Shown piece after piece: positions 1 through 11,669 of a stretch of 64,000 bases of DNA. The translations under genes were made by a program, and so were the position numbers. The stretch is from Helianthus annuus (Eukaryota > Streptophyta > Magnoliopsida > Asterales > Asteraceae): the NCBI RefSeq assembly GCF_002127325.2, contig NC_035436.2:123042771-123106770 (forward strand), written 5' to 3'. Each line of letters begins with the position of its first letter. Positions within the stretch are counted from its first letter, which is position 1. Under the pieces are notes generated by a model that did not search any database, was not told the DNA's origin, and saw only the letters and a program-made list of their open reading frames with translations.

Positions 1-102
1 AATCTAACTTGAATGATGAAAGATTCAAAGTGGCATATACTTTGAAAGATTGTCAAATTATATTCTGATGAAGTTTTTCCAATAAGAAGTGTCAGATTTG
101 AA

Positions 103-1075
103 ATGATTCAAAAGGTTTTCAAAATTACAGAAATTAATATTTCTGTAATAAAAGATTTAAATCTTACTGGAAAACCTAAACAATACACTTCAAGAGAGCA
201 ACAAAGAATTAACAAGAAAATGGGTTACAGTTGTGGGTATAGTTTCCAAAAGAAACCAAACCATAATCGTAATTTCAAAAAGAAAGGATTAGGTTTTAAT
301 CAACCGAAAAACTATAAAAATGAAAAAGTTTATAAACCAAAAACTGTGTTTGTTTCAGGAAAAACATCAGAAGCTGAGAAAGCAGACAAATCAAGAATTC
401 CTTGCCAAGAAGCAAGAAGAGTTGAAGAAGAATGATGTTCAGAAAAAGATTGAAAAGAGAACCTGTTTTCAGTGTAAAACTGTTGGTCATGTAGCTAGGG
501 ACTGTCCGAAGACATTCAAACCAAAACAAGAAGTCTCTGGTAAACTGAAAGAGAAAGTTGTTGAGAAAACTGAACTTTCAACCCGAAAGTTTACTGGCTT
601 TGAAAATTCAATCTTTGAAAAGGGAGAATGTTCAAAGAGTGCTTTGAAAAGAAAAGAAAATATAAAAAATCAAAAATGGGTTGTGAAAGGTTCAGGTAAC
701 AATTCTGGTGATGAATCTGATTCCACAAAATCAGAGGAGCCGCGTGTTGATAGAAAGGTTGAAAGATCAGTTCCAACTATGAACGATGAAAATTTTCCAC
801 CATTGCATGCTGAAAATTTTATGAAGAAAGTTGGAAAAACAGAAATTTCAAATCAATTTTATTCTGACAAGAAGAAATTTGATGTTGAAAAGACTTTCAA
901 CGGAAATGTGAAACGTATCTTTGGACAAATGGTCAATGGTAAGGCCAAAAGTGTCAAAGAATTTTATGCTTCTAAAAGACGTGTTCACAAGTCTGTTGAA
1001 AGAAAAGATGAAGAAGAAGTTGTTGTTACACCCAAGGAAGGTCAGGCTTGGGTGAATATATTTTTCAAAGAGTAA
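103..1075 (+). pseudogene. copia-type gag remnant with CCHC zinc knuckle
   Basis: Gag packages the element RNA in cytoplasmic particles. The reading frame from 103 is lysine/asparagine-rich and runs to 435. The downstream frame (320-1075) overlaps it and carries the conserved part, so a frameshift lies at about 350-430. The downstream frame has a C-X2-C-X4-H-X4-C knuckle with Cys49, Cys52, His57 and Cys62 (464-505), the classic nucleocapsid RNA-binding motif. It then has a charged linker and a conserved-looking tail ending at the stop at 1073-1075. The N-terminal part of gag is missing or outside the window. Composition is very rich in A, K and E. Confidence is good that this is gag and moderate for the copia clade. 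Confidence 0.7.
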
Positions 1076-3156
1076 ACACCTGAATTGCCGGAGCTCCCAA
1101 GTTGGTGATCGCGGAGCATGAATCAGCATCATTCTTTAAAATGCTTATAAAATTTGTTTTGAAAAGCAGGAATTGCCGGAACTCCTAGGTTTGTAAGCGT
1201 GGAGTAGGAATCGGCACCTTGAGAATTCAACCAACATATGGTAATTGGTTGACAAACATGTTTGAAATGTTTAATTGTTAATCCTACAAGTGGTCCAATC
1301 ATTGTTTGTACTTGTGGTTATTCAAGGTCTAATTTGAACTTGAATTAACTATCATTCATAAGATTGGTAAACAATGTGATGAAATGACCCCAAAACCTAC
1401 AAATGGTTGATAAACGAACTTATTTTCTGGAAAAACCATTCTGATTAAAACAAACTTAAGTGTTTTGAAATTTTAATGGGAAAATAGTTTGTTGTGAGGG
1501 GGAGTTCTGATTGTTTATGCCAAGCGGATGGAAATTTGAGGCAATTCAATATCAGTTGTCATATTCTGTACAGTTTGTTTTCATTTTTGTTAAATGTTTT
1601 TGAATTTTAGGGGGAGTAAGAAATTTTCAGAAAATCCAAAAACATTAGAAAATTCGAAAAACCAAGAACATGATAAAACTGAAAAATGAGTTTCTGTTAC
1701 ATAAAAGAGGAGATGATAGTACATCAGTGGACTATCACAACACGCTAAAGATATGTAAAGTCGAAATGTAATAAACAATCTCACTGTGGATGTGTCAGTA
1801 GGTTTTTACACATTTAGTAAACTGTAACGAGATATAAACCTAAATTCAAACTTGCTTATTCTGTGGGTAACAACTTCTTGGATATATAGGTAACCCCTGA
1901 AATCTTGTTTGAAAGGTCCCGTATTCTGAGATACTAGGTCTTTATACTCAGTGATATCTGGGGTATTATCCCGGGACTTCTGCTGTATGGAAGTACTGAC
2001 CTAGTCCCCGGATAATGCTTTCCGCAAAAGCTTGAAACATAGCTTCGCCCTCAGCAAGCTGATGAAACAATGAAATTGATAGTCGCTGCTGTTGTAATTA
2101 AAAGATCCTCTAAAGGGGACACACCGAAAAGTCGAAGCCGTCATCTCTTTGCGTATAGGAAGTATCGACCTGAGCTCTCACGGCCCTCGCATTTTAACCC
2201 CTTTACAGATATCATCTGTGGTATACTCACCTATAAGACTGAATATTGGGATCTGGATACGGGAGTATATTCAAGTGGTGGGACACACGAATAAGTTTAA
2301 GTAATTAAAATACTAATTGCGTATCTCGAAACAGTTAAACTTTGTGTGAAAATTTAAGAGGACAAACATACTGACAATCTAGGTGAATTGTTTAAAGCTT
2401 AAAATGAAATCTAGCTTAACGGTGTTGGTGATATGTCTCAAAACTGATATGATCCTCTTGCACGAACTCACAAAAATATTGTCTGTAAATATTTTGTTAC
2501 TGCATTTACTTTCTTTCATAAAATCCAAAAAGATTTTTTTGTGTGTTTTAGCATAAATTTTGAAAAATTCAAAAAGATTTTCGACAACTGGTGTTGAGAA
2601 GCTGATTTTTGAAATTCCAAGTGCTAAACATGAAGAACAGGTTTGGGAGAGAGTATGTGAAGATGTTAAGTTTACATGATAAAAGCTAGGAAAAGATCTT
2701 GAATGTAAAAAAATATTATTAAATGTTTCTTACAGAAGTTTCTAAAAGTTTAAAGGTTTAATCTTTAAAAGAAACTTATGTGTTGGGTAGAGATTGTGCA
2801 GGTAAACTTGAGCCTGGTGACTATCCTGAGCTGGAATAGAGCCAGGTAATGATCTTGGAATGAATCTTGAAGCTGAGAATTCCAGACTTCGATCCCAGCA
2901 GATTGAGAGGGGGAGTCTGAAGACAATGTTGATAAAGTAGGGAAAGCCAGTATTGATTATGGATTTGCTGATGCTGATGAAGTTTAAAGATTCAACATTC
3001 GAGAGAGAGAGAGAGGAGTTTGTTGATGATAAAGATAGAGAATGAGGATTCTTGTAATGACAAATACTTCAGAGGAAGAATGAAGACTGATAAAGACTGA
3101 AGGTTGACAACCGAAAACTCGACACTGAAGACTTCGTCAACATCCGAGGGGGAGTT
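1076..3156 (+). other. non-coding remainder of the copia interior
   Basis: I see no reading frame above about 75 codons and no pol motif. The segment holds a degenerate direct repeat of about 48 bp (1082-1130 and 1170-1218, both starting GAATTGCCGGA), several GGGGGAG purine tracts (about 1497, 1610, 2907 and 3146), and a short GA microsatellite near 3000. The last purine tract directly precedes the LTR and is the plus-strand primer; the earlier ones may be older or accessory tracts. Confidence 0.6.
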
Positions 3157-3252
3157 TGTTGGTGCATCCGTCTGTCGACTACGTCTTGTATCGAGTCTTG
3201 CGTTGTATAGAATAGAACTGGGCACGCAAATCAAGAATATGTCTTAGCATGT

Positions 3253-3293
3253 GATTTCGCCCCAAATGACATGTGGTCATTTGGAGCGAAATC
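3253..3293. repeat. 18-bp inverted repeat in the copia LTR
   Basis: The arms GATTTCGC...CCAAATGAC and GTCATTTGG...GCGAAATC pair at 17 of 18 positions around a 5-nt loop. The outer half of each arm is the decamer that is repeated singly elsewhere in the LTR. Confidence 0.75.
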
Positions 3294-3428
3294 CCAATCT
3301 TTCTGATTTCGCCCATAATGTCTAACAGCATGATTTCGCTCATAAGGTAAAGTCCTGATTTCGCTCATGTGGTAATTTTGTATTTTCGCACTTGTGTACA
3401 TGGTATTTAGGAGCGAAATCAGTGAACC

Positions 3429-3436
3429 TATATAAG
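3429..3436 (+). promoter_or_regulatory. TATA box in the copia LTR
   Basis: TATATAAG lies between two copies of GAGCGAAATC (3411-3420 and 3446-3455), in the usual position for the U3/R boundary of a short copia LTR. Confidence 0.55.
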
Positions 3437-3659
3437 GGTTTGTAGGAGCGAAATCAATAGCATAGTTCTAGGTGTTTTCTTCCGGTAAGCCACGAAGTGC
3501 TGCCGAAGTGTTGTCAGAGCTTGTAATCGTTACAGTGATCAATAATACAACAGTTAAAAGTGAATACGGCTAAGATCGCACCAAAGCATTAGTTTCCGCC
3601 TCTTGTTTTGGATAGGAATTCTTCTGATCGACTCATTCAGGGCCGAAAACGATCCTACA

Positions 3660-4452
3660 GTTTTCGTTGCATTTCTTTGGGAAACATGTAGGAAACATGT
3701 ATACGTATTTTTGTGTCTTTTTGTACTTGTTTCTTACTAATATTTCTTGGTATCATGGGTGTATTATTTTGATCACCTTAAATGTATCTAAGCACATACA
3801 CATGGCACAAAATACATATACTTGATGAGTTTCCAAAATATATAATTTTTGTCAAAAATTATTATTAGACATGGTTATTATTTTCACCCATTTATTTTTG
3901 TGAAAATATATATTCAAGTTCATAAGAACTCTTGAATATTTAGGACTTAACCATTTTCATCAAAGCTTCCATAATGACGTTTAAGACCACTATTCACGTT
4001 TAACTTTGTTAATCACCCTTTAACCCCATTTTTAATCGCGATTAGATATTTAGAAAACTTCGCCATAGTCTCCCCTAAAACTATGACGTTCCCACGTTAT
4101 AAAAACGTATTTAAACCATAATCAATTTTCCAAATCACCACTAATTCATCAAGTATCACCAAAATCATATTTACCACATGTAATCACATATTCCTTCAAA
4201 AAGATTTCTCATGAGCATTATTTAAGTTAACTTTCAAGACTTTAAAATTAACTACTTTTCAAGTTTATTAGCAATTTTTCAAGACTTTTAAACCACACTT
4301 TTTGTGGATGTTTTCATATAAACTTGTTTTTAAATAAAACCAAGTTATTAGTGTTTTTAACAAGTCTTGAATCATGATCATTTCAAGTCGTATCTTTCAA
4401 AAAGCACTAATCCAAGTTCATACACATAATACTCATGATCTTTGAAGTTGAC
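3660..4452 (-). repeat. Chr-1 left LTR, segment 1
   Basis: It is collinear with 35829-36618 of the right LTR. It ends in TTGAC (4448-4452), the mutated left copy of the TTGAT target duplication of Tat-A. The intact site is at 36614-36618 and the right copy at 26429-26433. It has no genes and is AT-rich. Confidence 0.9.
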
Positions 4453-5206
4453 TGTTATGGGCCATTTTCTGAGCATATATATATCCTGACTAATATCTTG
4501 CTTTTGACTATTTGCTTGTGATCAGGATACTGGATCGGGATATTGGTAACATCCTGGGCGATATCCTGGTGTTCACTAAATAATACACCTGCAGGTAGGA
4601 AGCTGTAAGTCACTAACGGTCAGATGGACTTCTTCTCCTAGAGACTCGGGCGAATTAGTTATTTGAGAGACGTTGGGCCCGAAAGACCAGGTCTACAACG
4701 TTCAAGTGGGGAATATCCGCCGGATCCCGGTTTAATAGGATAGTTTGTTATATTACTTTTACTATAAATAGATGGGGCGGATCAGATTAAGGCACATAAC
4801 TTTACACTTCACTCTTTCGCACACTTTAGCTCTCTAGCTTCTAGCAAACACTCTCCATAAACACTTGTACTCGAATTACATTGTAAAACCTAGTTGATCC
4901 GCACTACATCTTGCACTGTATCCTGACATTTGAAGTAATAGAAGAACAAGGCAGCTGCGATTGTCAGCTCCCGAGGTTTTGTGCCGGCGATCTAGATTGA
5001 TCAAGGGCTTTCCTCGTACATCACGTGTCAACCTTTATTTTTATGCACATTGTTTGATCGTAGATACAGCTCTATATCCTGAGCCGTATCCTGAAACTGT
5101 TTTTGCAATTAATCTGGTTAACATTTTTTCGACACTTATTTCTAGCACACTACCTCACTTAACTAATTTGATCACTTAATTGCTTTGGTAATTTTTGACC
5201 AAAACA
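4453..5206 (+). repeat. 5' LTR of Tat-A
   Basis: It begins TGTTATGGGCC and ends ACCAAAACA, directly followed by the primer site. A 13-bp stretch (within 5148-5166) is absent from the 3' LTR. A likely TATA box, TATAAATAG, lies near 4764. Confidence 0.93.
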
Positions 5207-5209
5207 ATT

Positions 5210-5227
5210 TGGCGCCCACCGTGGGGC
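5210..5227 (+). other. primer binding site of Tat-A
   Basis: TGGCGCCCACCGTGGGGC starts three bases after the LTR. It begins TGG, as expected for pairing with a tRNA 3'-CCA end, and is identical in Tat-B. I do not assign the tRNA species. Confidence 0.8.
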
Positions 5228-5310
5228 AAGTGGTGCTATTTTTACTAAAAGCCTTTGCAAAATCGCTATTTGGTTTTCTATTTTCAAAATTCTTTTCAAA
5301 ACTATTTTCA

Positions 5311-7418
5311 ATGGCCTCAAGATCAAACATGAGCTCTTCCACCATGTCTGCTACAAACTCTACAACAATTGGTTCGGTGCTTCCACCACCACCTCCGAGA
5401 TCTCAAGCTTCTTCTCAAGGAACTGAAATTCATGTGGCTCGGGATGTTATTCCCACCCACAATGTCCAGGGATCCGGTCCTGTTTTAGCTTCTAATGAGG
5501 AAATTCAAAGTTTGTTTGGTAGTGTACAGGAATAGATGAGACAGCAACAGGAAACTAATCAGATGCTGATGAGAGAGATACAACTCTTGAAGTCAAGCTC
5601 GAGCAGGCTTGCTGAAGATACTGTCACTCCCTTGCAGCCTAGGGCTTTGAACTTCAGTTCTGCAGTTTACAGTGAGGATAAACGGGGAAATATTATACCT
5701 AGCCATTCTCAGAATCATATTCCTGAGATACCCTCTTCAGTCAGAATGTCGACTGTGAGAAGCTCAGGATATGCTTCAGGATATGGCCAGAATCTCCAGA
5801 TCGGTAATGTATCTAATAATAATAATACTCTTGCCACTAACAGTGTTGGATCTTTGCAGGATACATGTGTGACGTCAGCATTATCTAGGGAGCTTCAGAA
5901 GTTAAAGGACATGATATCCAGTGTGCCTGGGGTTGTCCAGCCAATTCCAGAAGTATCCCGGGACAGTCACAGGACATGATATCCTTAAAATGGCTGTTAA
6001 ACGTTCCTCCTCACTCAATTACTTCTTTTGCTCTTTTAGTTAATCTATTTAATAGTCAATTTTCTTGCAGTCGGAGTTTTGAGAAATTAACCAGTGATCT
6101 TTACAGGATAACTCAAGGACCTCAGGAATCCTTGAGGGATTATGTGAATAAGTTTAGCCGGGAATCCTTGGATATCCCACATCTTGAGGTTGCAACAGCT
6201 GTGCAGGCTTTCAAGATGGGATTGCAGAAAGATTCTCAATTTTACCAGGATCTTATGATGAATCCCTGCAGGAATCTGGATGAAGCTCGTAACAGGGAAT
6301 TGAGATACATTCGGCTTGAGGATGACAAAAAGATGCAAGAGAAAATGAATTCGTCCACAACCTATGAGTCGACCAACAGGAAATCAGAATCTTCGTATAA
6401 ACCATATCGCTCAAAGCCATATGGTAGAAACGATAGCAAAAAAGTCAATGCTGTCGAAGACGAGGATCCTGAAGAGTATCCTGAGCTGTCTGAATATTGT
6501 TTTTCTGTTAATATACCTGAATTGATGTATGCTATGCAGGGTTTAGGAGACAAAGCCAGGTAGCCTCGGAAGAATCAACAAAAAGCTGATTGGAAGGATG
6601 AGTCCAAATGGTGTGCCTTCCATGAGGATTTTGGACATGTTACCGCGGATTGCATTGCCCCGAGGAAAGAAATAAGTTATCTCTTAAGCAAAGGATATCT
6701 GAAGGATCTTCTGGGAAGAAAGAAGAATAAGGGTCAGGATACTGAGAAGGATCCTGAACGAGCAGCATCACCTCCTGCCGATGCCAAGATAATTAACTTT
6801 ATTTCAGGAGGATCCGACATTTGTGGGACTTCATATTCTGCGGCAAAGAGACATGCAAAGGAAGCTAAAGCTGAAAGAGGGGAAAGACCAACCAGGATGA
6901 CGACCCTCACGACTGATAAAATGATCACTTTTGATAGTGATGACAGGCATACTGTCCAGGATCCTCACCATGATGCTCTGGTAATAACATTATATGTGGC
7001 TAACCATTTTGTACGCAAGATATTGGTGGACAATGGAAGCTCCGTCAACATAATCCAACTAGAGACATTGAAAAGAATGAATGTATCTCCAATGGATATC
7101 ACTTCAAAGTCCACTGTACTCGTCGGCTTTATTGGAGAAGCCAGGAATACCGTGGGAGAGATCAAATTACCAGTATATGTTGAAGCGGTTAATTCAATAC
7201 AACGTTTCTGTGTGATGGACTCCCTATCCTGCTATAACATCATACTAGGCAGGCCATGGATCCATGATATGAAGGCTGTACCATGGACTTATCATCAGTG
7301 CGTCAAGATCCCTACACCTTGGGGGGTTGTCAAGGTTGATAGTGATCAGCAGGAGGCGAAAGAATGCTACTCATCCTCAATGAAATCCTCAACTAAGCCA
7401 ATGCAGCATAGCAATTAA
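5311..7418 (+). pseudogene. Tat-A gag and protease, broken
   Basis: The start ATG (MASRSNMSS) follows the primer site by about 80 bases and matches the start of Tat-B gag. Order: a Ser/Pro-rich N-terminus, a charged coiled region, the capsid-like retrotransposon gag domain (from about 5980), a CHHC variant knuckle (C-X2-H-X4-H-X4-C, about 6613-6655), and an aspartic protease with Asp-Asn-Gly (DNGSS, about 7027-7042) where Tat-B has DGGSS. Damage: TAG at 5533-5535; about 200 bp of the gag domain lost at about 5966-5985, with a frame change; TAG at 6561-6563 where Tat-B has Trp; and a stop before pol at 7416-7418. It cannot make a functional Gag. Confidence 0.88.
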
Positions 7419-7420
7419 AG

Positions 7421-8967
7421 ATGCGGGCCCAGGATATCGTGGAGGCTTCGGAGCAGGATGTAAAGAAAATTATCCTGGATCAAGATCATCCGGATATCTC
7501 GGTGCTCGTAGGAACCAATATCCCTCAGGATATTGAAAACCAAATAACTAACTTTTTGAAATGCAGGATGTCGACATTCGCATGGAAACATGAGGATATG
7601 ACAGGTATTTCCAAGGATATTATAACACATAAGCTTGGTATTGACAGGTCGTTTAAGCCTGTCCAACAGAAAAGAAGGAAGTTTGCTCCAGAACGAAACA
7701 TAATTATTCAAGAAGAGGTTGAAAGATTATTAAAGTCCAAGATGATCAGGGAAGTCAAATTTCCCAAATGGCTGGCTAATGTGGTTGTGGTGCAAAAGAA
7801 AAACGGGAAGTGGAGAGTTTGTGTGGATTACACAGACTTAAACAAAGCATGTCCTAAAGACCCATTCTCTCTACCTCATATAGACTCAATGGTGGATGCA
7901 ACTGCCGGTCATGAAATATTAACCTTCATGGATGCATCCTCAGGATTCCAGCAGATCCAAATGGAACCTTCAGACCAGGAGGATACTGCTTTTATGACAC
8001 CAACAGGTATTTATTGTTATACTGCTATGCCTTTTGGTTTGAAAAATGCAGGTGCAACGTACCAAAGATTGGTGAACATGATGTTTAAAGACAAACTGGG
8101 GGACACCATGGAGGTGTACATTGATGACATGGTAGTGAAATCTAAGAAGGCCGAGGATCACCTCCAGGATATTAAAGGAGCATTTGATATCCTGGATCAG
8201 TATAATATGAAATTAAACCCTGCAAAGTGCCATTTCGGAGTGGGGGCAGGAAAGTTTCTAGGATATATGGTGACTAAAAGGGGTATAGAAGCAAGTCCGG
8301 AGCAGATAAAAGCTATCTTGGATATCAAGTCACCTTCGAACATGAAGGATGTTCAACGATTAACAGGCCGAGTAGCAGCGTTGAACAGGTTTATTTCAAG
8401 ATCCTCGGAAAAGTGCAAGGAATTTTATGATATCCTCAAGAAGAATAACAAGTTCGAATGGGGAGCAAAGCATGAAGCAGCCTTGCAGGATTTGAAGCAA
8501 TATCTTTCAACCGCACCCTTATTGATGAAGCCTGAGGAATGCAAACCATTATTCCTGTATCTTGCAGTATCAAGGAATGCAGTAAGTGCTGTCCTTGTAA
8601 AGGATCATGAAGGTCAGCAGTATCCTGTTTATTATGTTAGTAAAAGTTTATTAGATGCTGAAACTAGGTATTCTCACCTAGAAAAGTTAATATTAGCCCT
8701 AGTTATGGCATCGACAAAACTTAGACATTATTTTGAGACATATAGGATTCATGTTAAAACCAACTATCCTGTTAAAAGCGTGCTAAGAAAACCGGAGATG
8801 TTTGGTAGGATGGCTAAGTGGTCAGTGAAATTAAGTGCTTTTGATCTAGTATATGAGCCTAGAAATGCCATAAAGTCTTAGGCTTTAGCTGATTTTGTGG
8901 CTGATTTCCGTAGTGACATTCAAAATGAAGTAGACTTAGAAGTACAGCAGCTAGGAGAAAACTTAGA
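7421..8967 (+). pseudogene. Tat-A pol, first part: RT and RNase H
   Basis: A 486-codon open stretch (7421-8881) holds a complete-looking reverse transcriptase. It has the VCVDYTDLNKACPKD block, the FMDASSGFQQIQM block, the catalytic YIDDMV box (8116-8133) and the thumb. A gypsy-type RNase H follows, with the block YYVSKSLLDAETRYSHLEK. A TAG at 8879-8881 replaces the Gln codon seen in Tat-B. The frame then continues (ALADFVADF) until the solo LTR insertion at 8973. RT copies the element RNA to cDNA and RNase H removes the RNA; here the polyprotein is severed. Confidence 0.9.
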
Positions 8968-8972
8968 ATCCT

Positions 8973-9710
8973 TGTTGGATCTGAGTTTGATTTTGATTGT
9001 ATTTTATGTTTGTAAATAAGATGAAGATGGATGAGTGTGCAGCGGAAATTATAATGAACACAAACTTTGCATACAATCAAACGAGAGTAATACTTTTATC
9101 AAACATTTTTACACAATGAACTGAAAGATTGAATTTATTTCAAACACGATTACAATGATTGATGAATGAATGCAAACTCCCCCTCAGCCAGAGCTCAGTA
9201 GTTTGTTCGTGCAAAGAAGAAGAATGATGCAAAGAGCTAATAGAACAGTACAAAGTACTGAACTATTTATAGGCACTTGCAAACTACTGAGCATCTTAGC
9301 TGACGTCACCATGAAAGTGACATCTAACCTCCTAACAAACTCTAACCTCTGATCTATACAGACACTGCTTGTGTTAACTACTACTAATACATTCTATTAC
9401 AAAACAGACTTTAGAACAGCTGCTGCAACCTTCTACTGCTGGGAACCCAGCAGCACTTGTCCGGATCAGCAGTGCTTGACTCAAGGCAGTAGATTGAATC
9501 AGCAGGACTTTAGTCTTCCATCAGATCTTTAGTTGAGCAGCAGTTATGGGTCAGCAGTTTAGCAAGATCAGCAGATAGGAGGTCATCAGTAGTTGTAATC
9601 ACTTTCAAGGGGAGAGATTTGTATATCAACATCTGCTTATTCAGGATCCACTGCTCTGATCCAGTTTTGGCTTTAATTATCTGTTCCTCTGATAGGGTTC
9701 AATCCCAACA
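8973..9710 (+). mobile_element. solo LTR inserted in Tat-A pol
   Basis: This 738-bp block begins TGTTGGATC and ends ATCCCAACA, so its ends are inverted. It is flanked by a 5-bp duplication, ATCCT, at 8968-8972 and 9711-9715. Removing it and one ATCCT restores collinearity with Tat-B at about 15790. It has no internal coding region or second LTR, so it is a solo LTR left by LTR-LTR recombination, most likely copia-type judging by its termini and length. A TATTTATAG box lies near 9264 on the plus strand. Confidence 0.85.
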
Positions 9711-9715
9711 ATCCT

Positions 9716-10857
9716 GGATATTATATACTGATGGTGCATCTAATGTAAGAGGTGTAGGTCTAGGTATACTACTAAAATCGCCACAGGGGGACATATTAGC
9801 CCAGGCTATTAGGTGTGAATTTCCTGCCACCAATAATGAAGCAGAATATGAAGCTTTAATTGCAGGATTAGAATTGGCTAAGAATATGAATATCAAGAAT
9901 TTGCAAGTATATGTCGATTCCTTGTTAATCACTAATCAATTTAATGGATCCTATGCAGTTAAAGGTGAGAAGTTAGTCGAGTACCTCGATATTCTTAAAA
10001 AATTAGTAGGATATTTCTATATTTTTACACTTCAACAGGTACCAAGAGTGGAAAATGCTGAAGCTGACGCCTTGGCAAATCTTGGATCATCGGTCAGGAT
10101 ACCGGAAGGAACCCGAATACCAGTATTACATATCCTATATCCTGCGACGAATCCTCAGGATAAGGAAGTAATAAGAATTCAGGATCCTGATGATGAGTAT
10201 CCCGAGCAGGATCCTAAGTCCTGGACGACACCAATCATGAGATATCTCAAGGAAGGACACATCCCAAAGAACGAGAATCCTAAGGCCTTTAGAATGAAGG
10301 TATCATGATTCACTATTATGAATGACGTTTTGTATAAGAAATCTCTTGCAGGACCATATCTGAGGTGCTTGGAGGATCCCGAAACCAAAGAAGTGCTTCG
10401 GGATATACACGAAGGGGATTGTGGTAATCATACTGGGGGCAGGTCGTTATTCTCAAAAGTATTAAGGACATGATATTATTGGCCGACGATGAGAAAAGAT
10501 GCCATAGAATATGCTCGAAGATGTGACGCGTGTCAGAGACACAGTAACATATTACATCAGCCTGCTGAACCGCTGTATCCTATTGTTTCCCCTTGGCCAT
10601 TCATGAAATGGGGTATGGATATAGTGGGAAAGCTTCCGAAGGCTCCAGGAGGAAAGGTTTTCATGTTGGCAATGACGGATTATTTCTCTAAGTGGGTTGA
10701 AGCAGAAGCATTTGTTCAGGTCAGAGATCAAGAGGTGGTATCCTTCATAAAAAGAAACATCCTGACTAGGTTTGGAGTACCAGCTGAGATAATTTGTGAC
10801 AATGGATCTCAATTTATAAGTAAAAGGACTACTGACTTCTGCAAGAGTTGGGGAATC
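9716..10857 (+). pseudogene. Tat-A pol, second part: archaeal-type RNase H and integrase N-terminal half
   Basis: The first part is the extra RNase H typical of Tat elements, with acidic residues in YTDGAS, NEAEYEAL, VYVDS and ADALANL (9716-10090). A TGA at 10306-10308 and another at about 10471 (Gly in Tat-B) interrupt the linker and the zinc-binding HHCC domain. The integrase core then shows the first catalytic Asp (WGMDIVG, about 10612) and the second (ICDNGSQF, about 10795). It stops at 10857 where Tat-B is inserted. The third catalytic residue lies on the far side of Tat-B (21553 onward). Confidence 0.9.
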
Positions 10858-10862
10858 AAGAT

Positions 10863-11592
10863 TGTTAGGGCTGGATTTTTATTATACGTGATCCTTACAC
10901 GTGATCCTAACCAGTGATCCTTGTTTCTTTGGCAGACAGTGATCCTCAGCAGGACTTCAGGATCAGGATCATGGGACATTATAGGATCCTCATACTAACG
11001 GTCACCTTCGCTTAATGCAATGTTATTTTTGCAGGAACATCTAGCAGGATACGCTCTAAGCATCATAATCAAGGGACGCGTCTTCACAATTATGGCATGA
11101 GCTTAATCAAAGATAGACGTTGCCAAGGATATGGAAACTTAGCTTGATTTAAGGGCGGCAATTTAGGCTAGATTGTCTTTTATTTCTAAAGGGGTAATGA
11201 GTTGATTATTAGTCATTTTACCTAAAATAGGTCACCTACACTTGTATAAATACCACTCTTCCTCATTTGGAAGAACACACGACGACATACAACGCAACTC
11301 TCACACACTTAGACACTCGAAACAATAGTGATCCTTGTACTCAGCTCATTATCATCCGAAGTTGTAACCATTTTGTTCTTATATTGAAGTTTGGTGATCG
11401 GTAGTTGCCATCACCCGAGGTTTTTTATGCCGGAGATCATATATTGATCAAGGGCTTTTTCCTCGTATAAATCATTGTGTCTTTGCATCTCTATCACGAA
11501 AGTGATCCTTTACTTTTATAATTAACCAAGCATCATACCCCGTTTACATAAAGTTTGGTTACATTATCCTTGTGTGATTTTTGACCAAAACA
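10863..11592 (+). repeat. 5' LTR of Tat-B
   Basis: It begins TGTTAGGGCTGG and ends ACCAAAACA. It is rich in GATCC/GGATC words. A TATAAATA box lies near 11246. The primer site follows at 11596-11613. Confidence 0.95.
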
Positions 11593-11595
11593 GTT

Positions 11596-11613
11596 TGGCG
11601 CCCACCGTGGGGC
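11596..11613 (+). other. primer binding site of Tat-B
   Basis: It is identical in sequence and in distance from the LTR (three bases) to the primer site of Tat-A, TGGCGCCCACCGTGGGGC. Confidence 0.8.
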
Positions 11614-11669
11614 AATTGGTGCTTCATTCATAAGAAAACCTTTTGTTCGAAATCATTTCATAGAATTAC

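Larger units (their letters stand above)
1..3659 (+). mobile_element. Ty1/copia-type element, 3' part (Cop-1)
   Basis: The left end lies outside the window. What is present is a gag remnant, about 2 kb without coding sequence, a polypurine tract and a 503-bp 3' LTR beginning TGTTGG and ending CCTACA. The five bases after the LTR, GTTTT at 3660-3664, match the uninterrupted copy of the same host sequence at 35829-35833, so this is a true insertion into the left LTR of Chr-1. No protease, integrase, RT or RNase H can be seen between gag and the LTR, so this copy is a deletion derivative or a non-autonomous form. The copia assignment rests on the gag zinc knuckle, the short LTR and the repeated GGGGGAG purine tracts; RT is not available to confirm it. 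Confidence 0.75.
3157..3659 (+). repeat. 3' LTR of Cop-1 (503 bp)
   Basis: It starts TGTTGGTGCATCC right after a purine tract (about 3145-3156) and ends CGATCCTACA. It contains a TATA box at 3429-3436. Upstream is a cluster of a decamer, GATTTCGCYC, present in both orientations, including a long hairpin at 3253-3293. The partner 5' LTR is outside the window. Confidence 0.8.

Noticed and set aside
2070..2294. 74-codon open frame in the copia interior
   Set aside because: No domain, no start context, and it lies in a segment without other coding features; chance is sufficient.
5210..5227. Naming the primer tRNA of the Tat elements
   Set aside because: The site does not match plant Asp or Asn tRNA ends as I know them, and I could not confirm another species without a tRNA set.
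8973..9710. MITE or DNA transposon with inverted ends TGTTGG/CCAACA
   Set aside because: The inverted match is only about six bases, the target duplication is 5 bp, and an LTR-like TATA is present; a solo LTR fits better.
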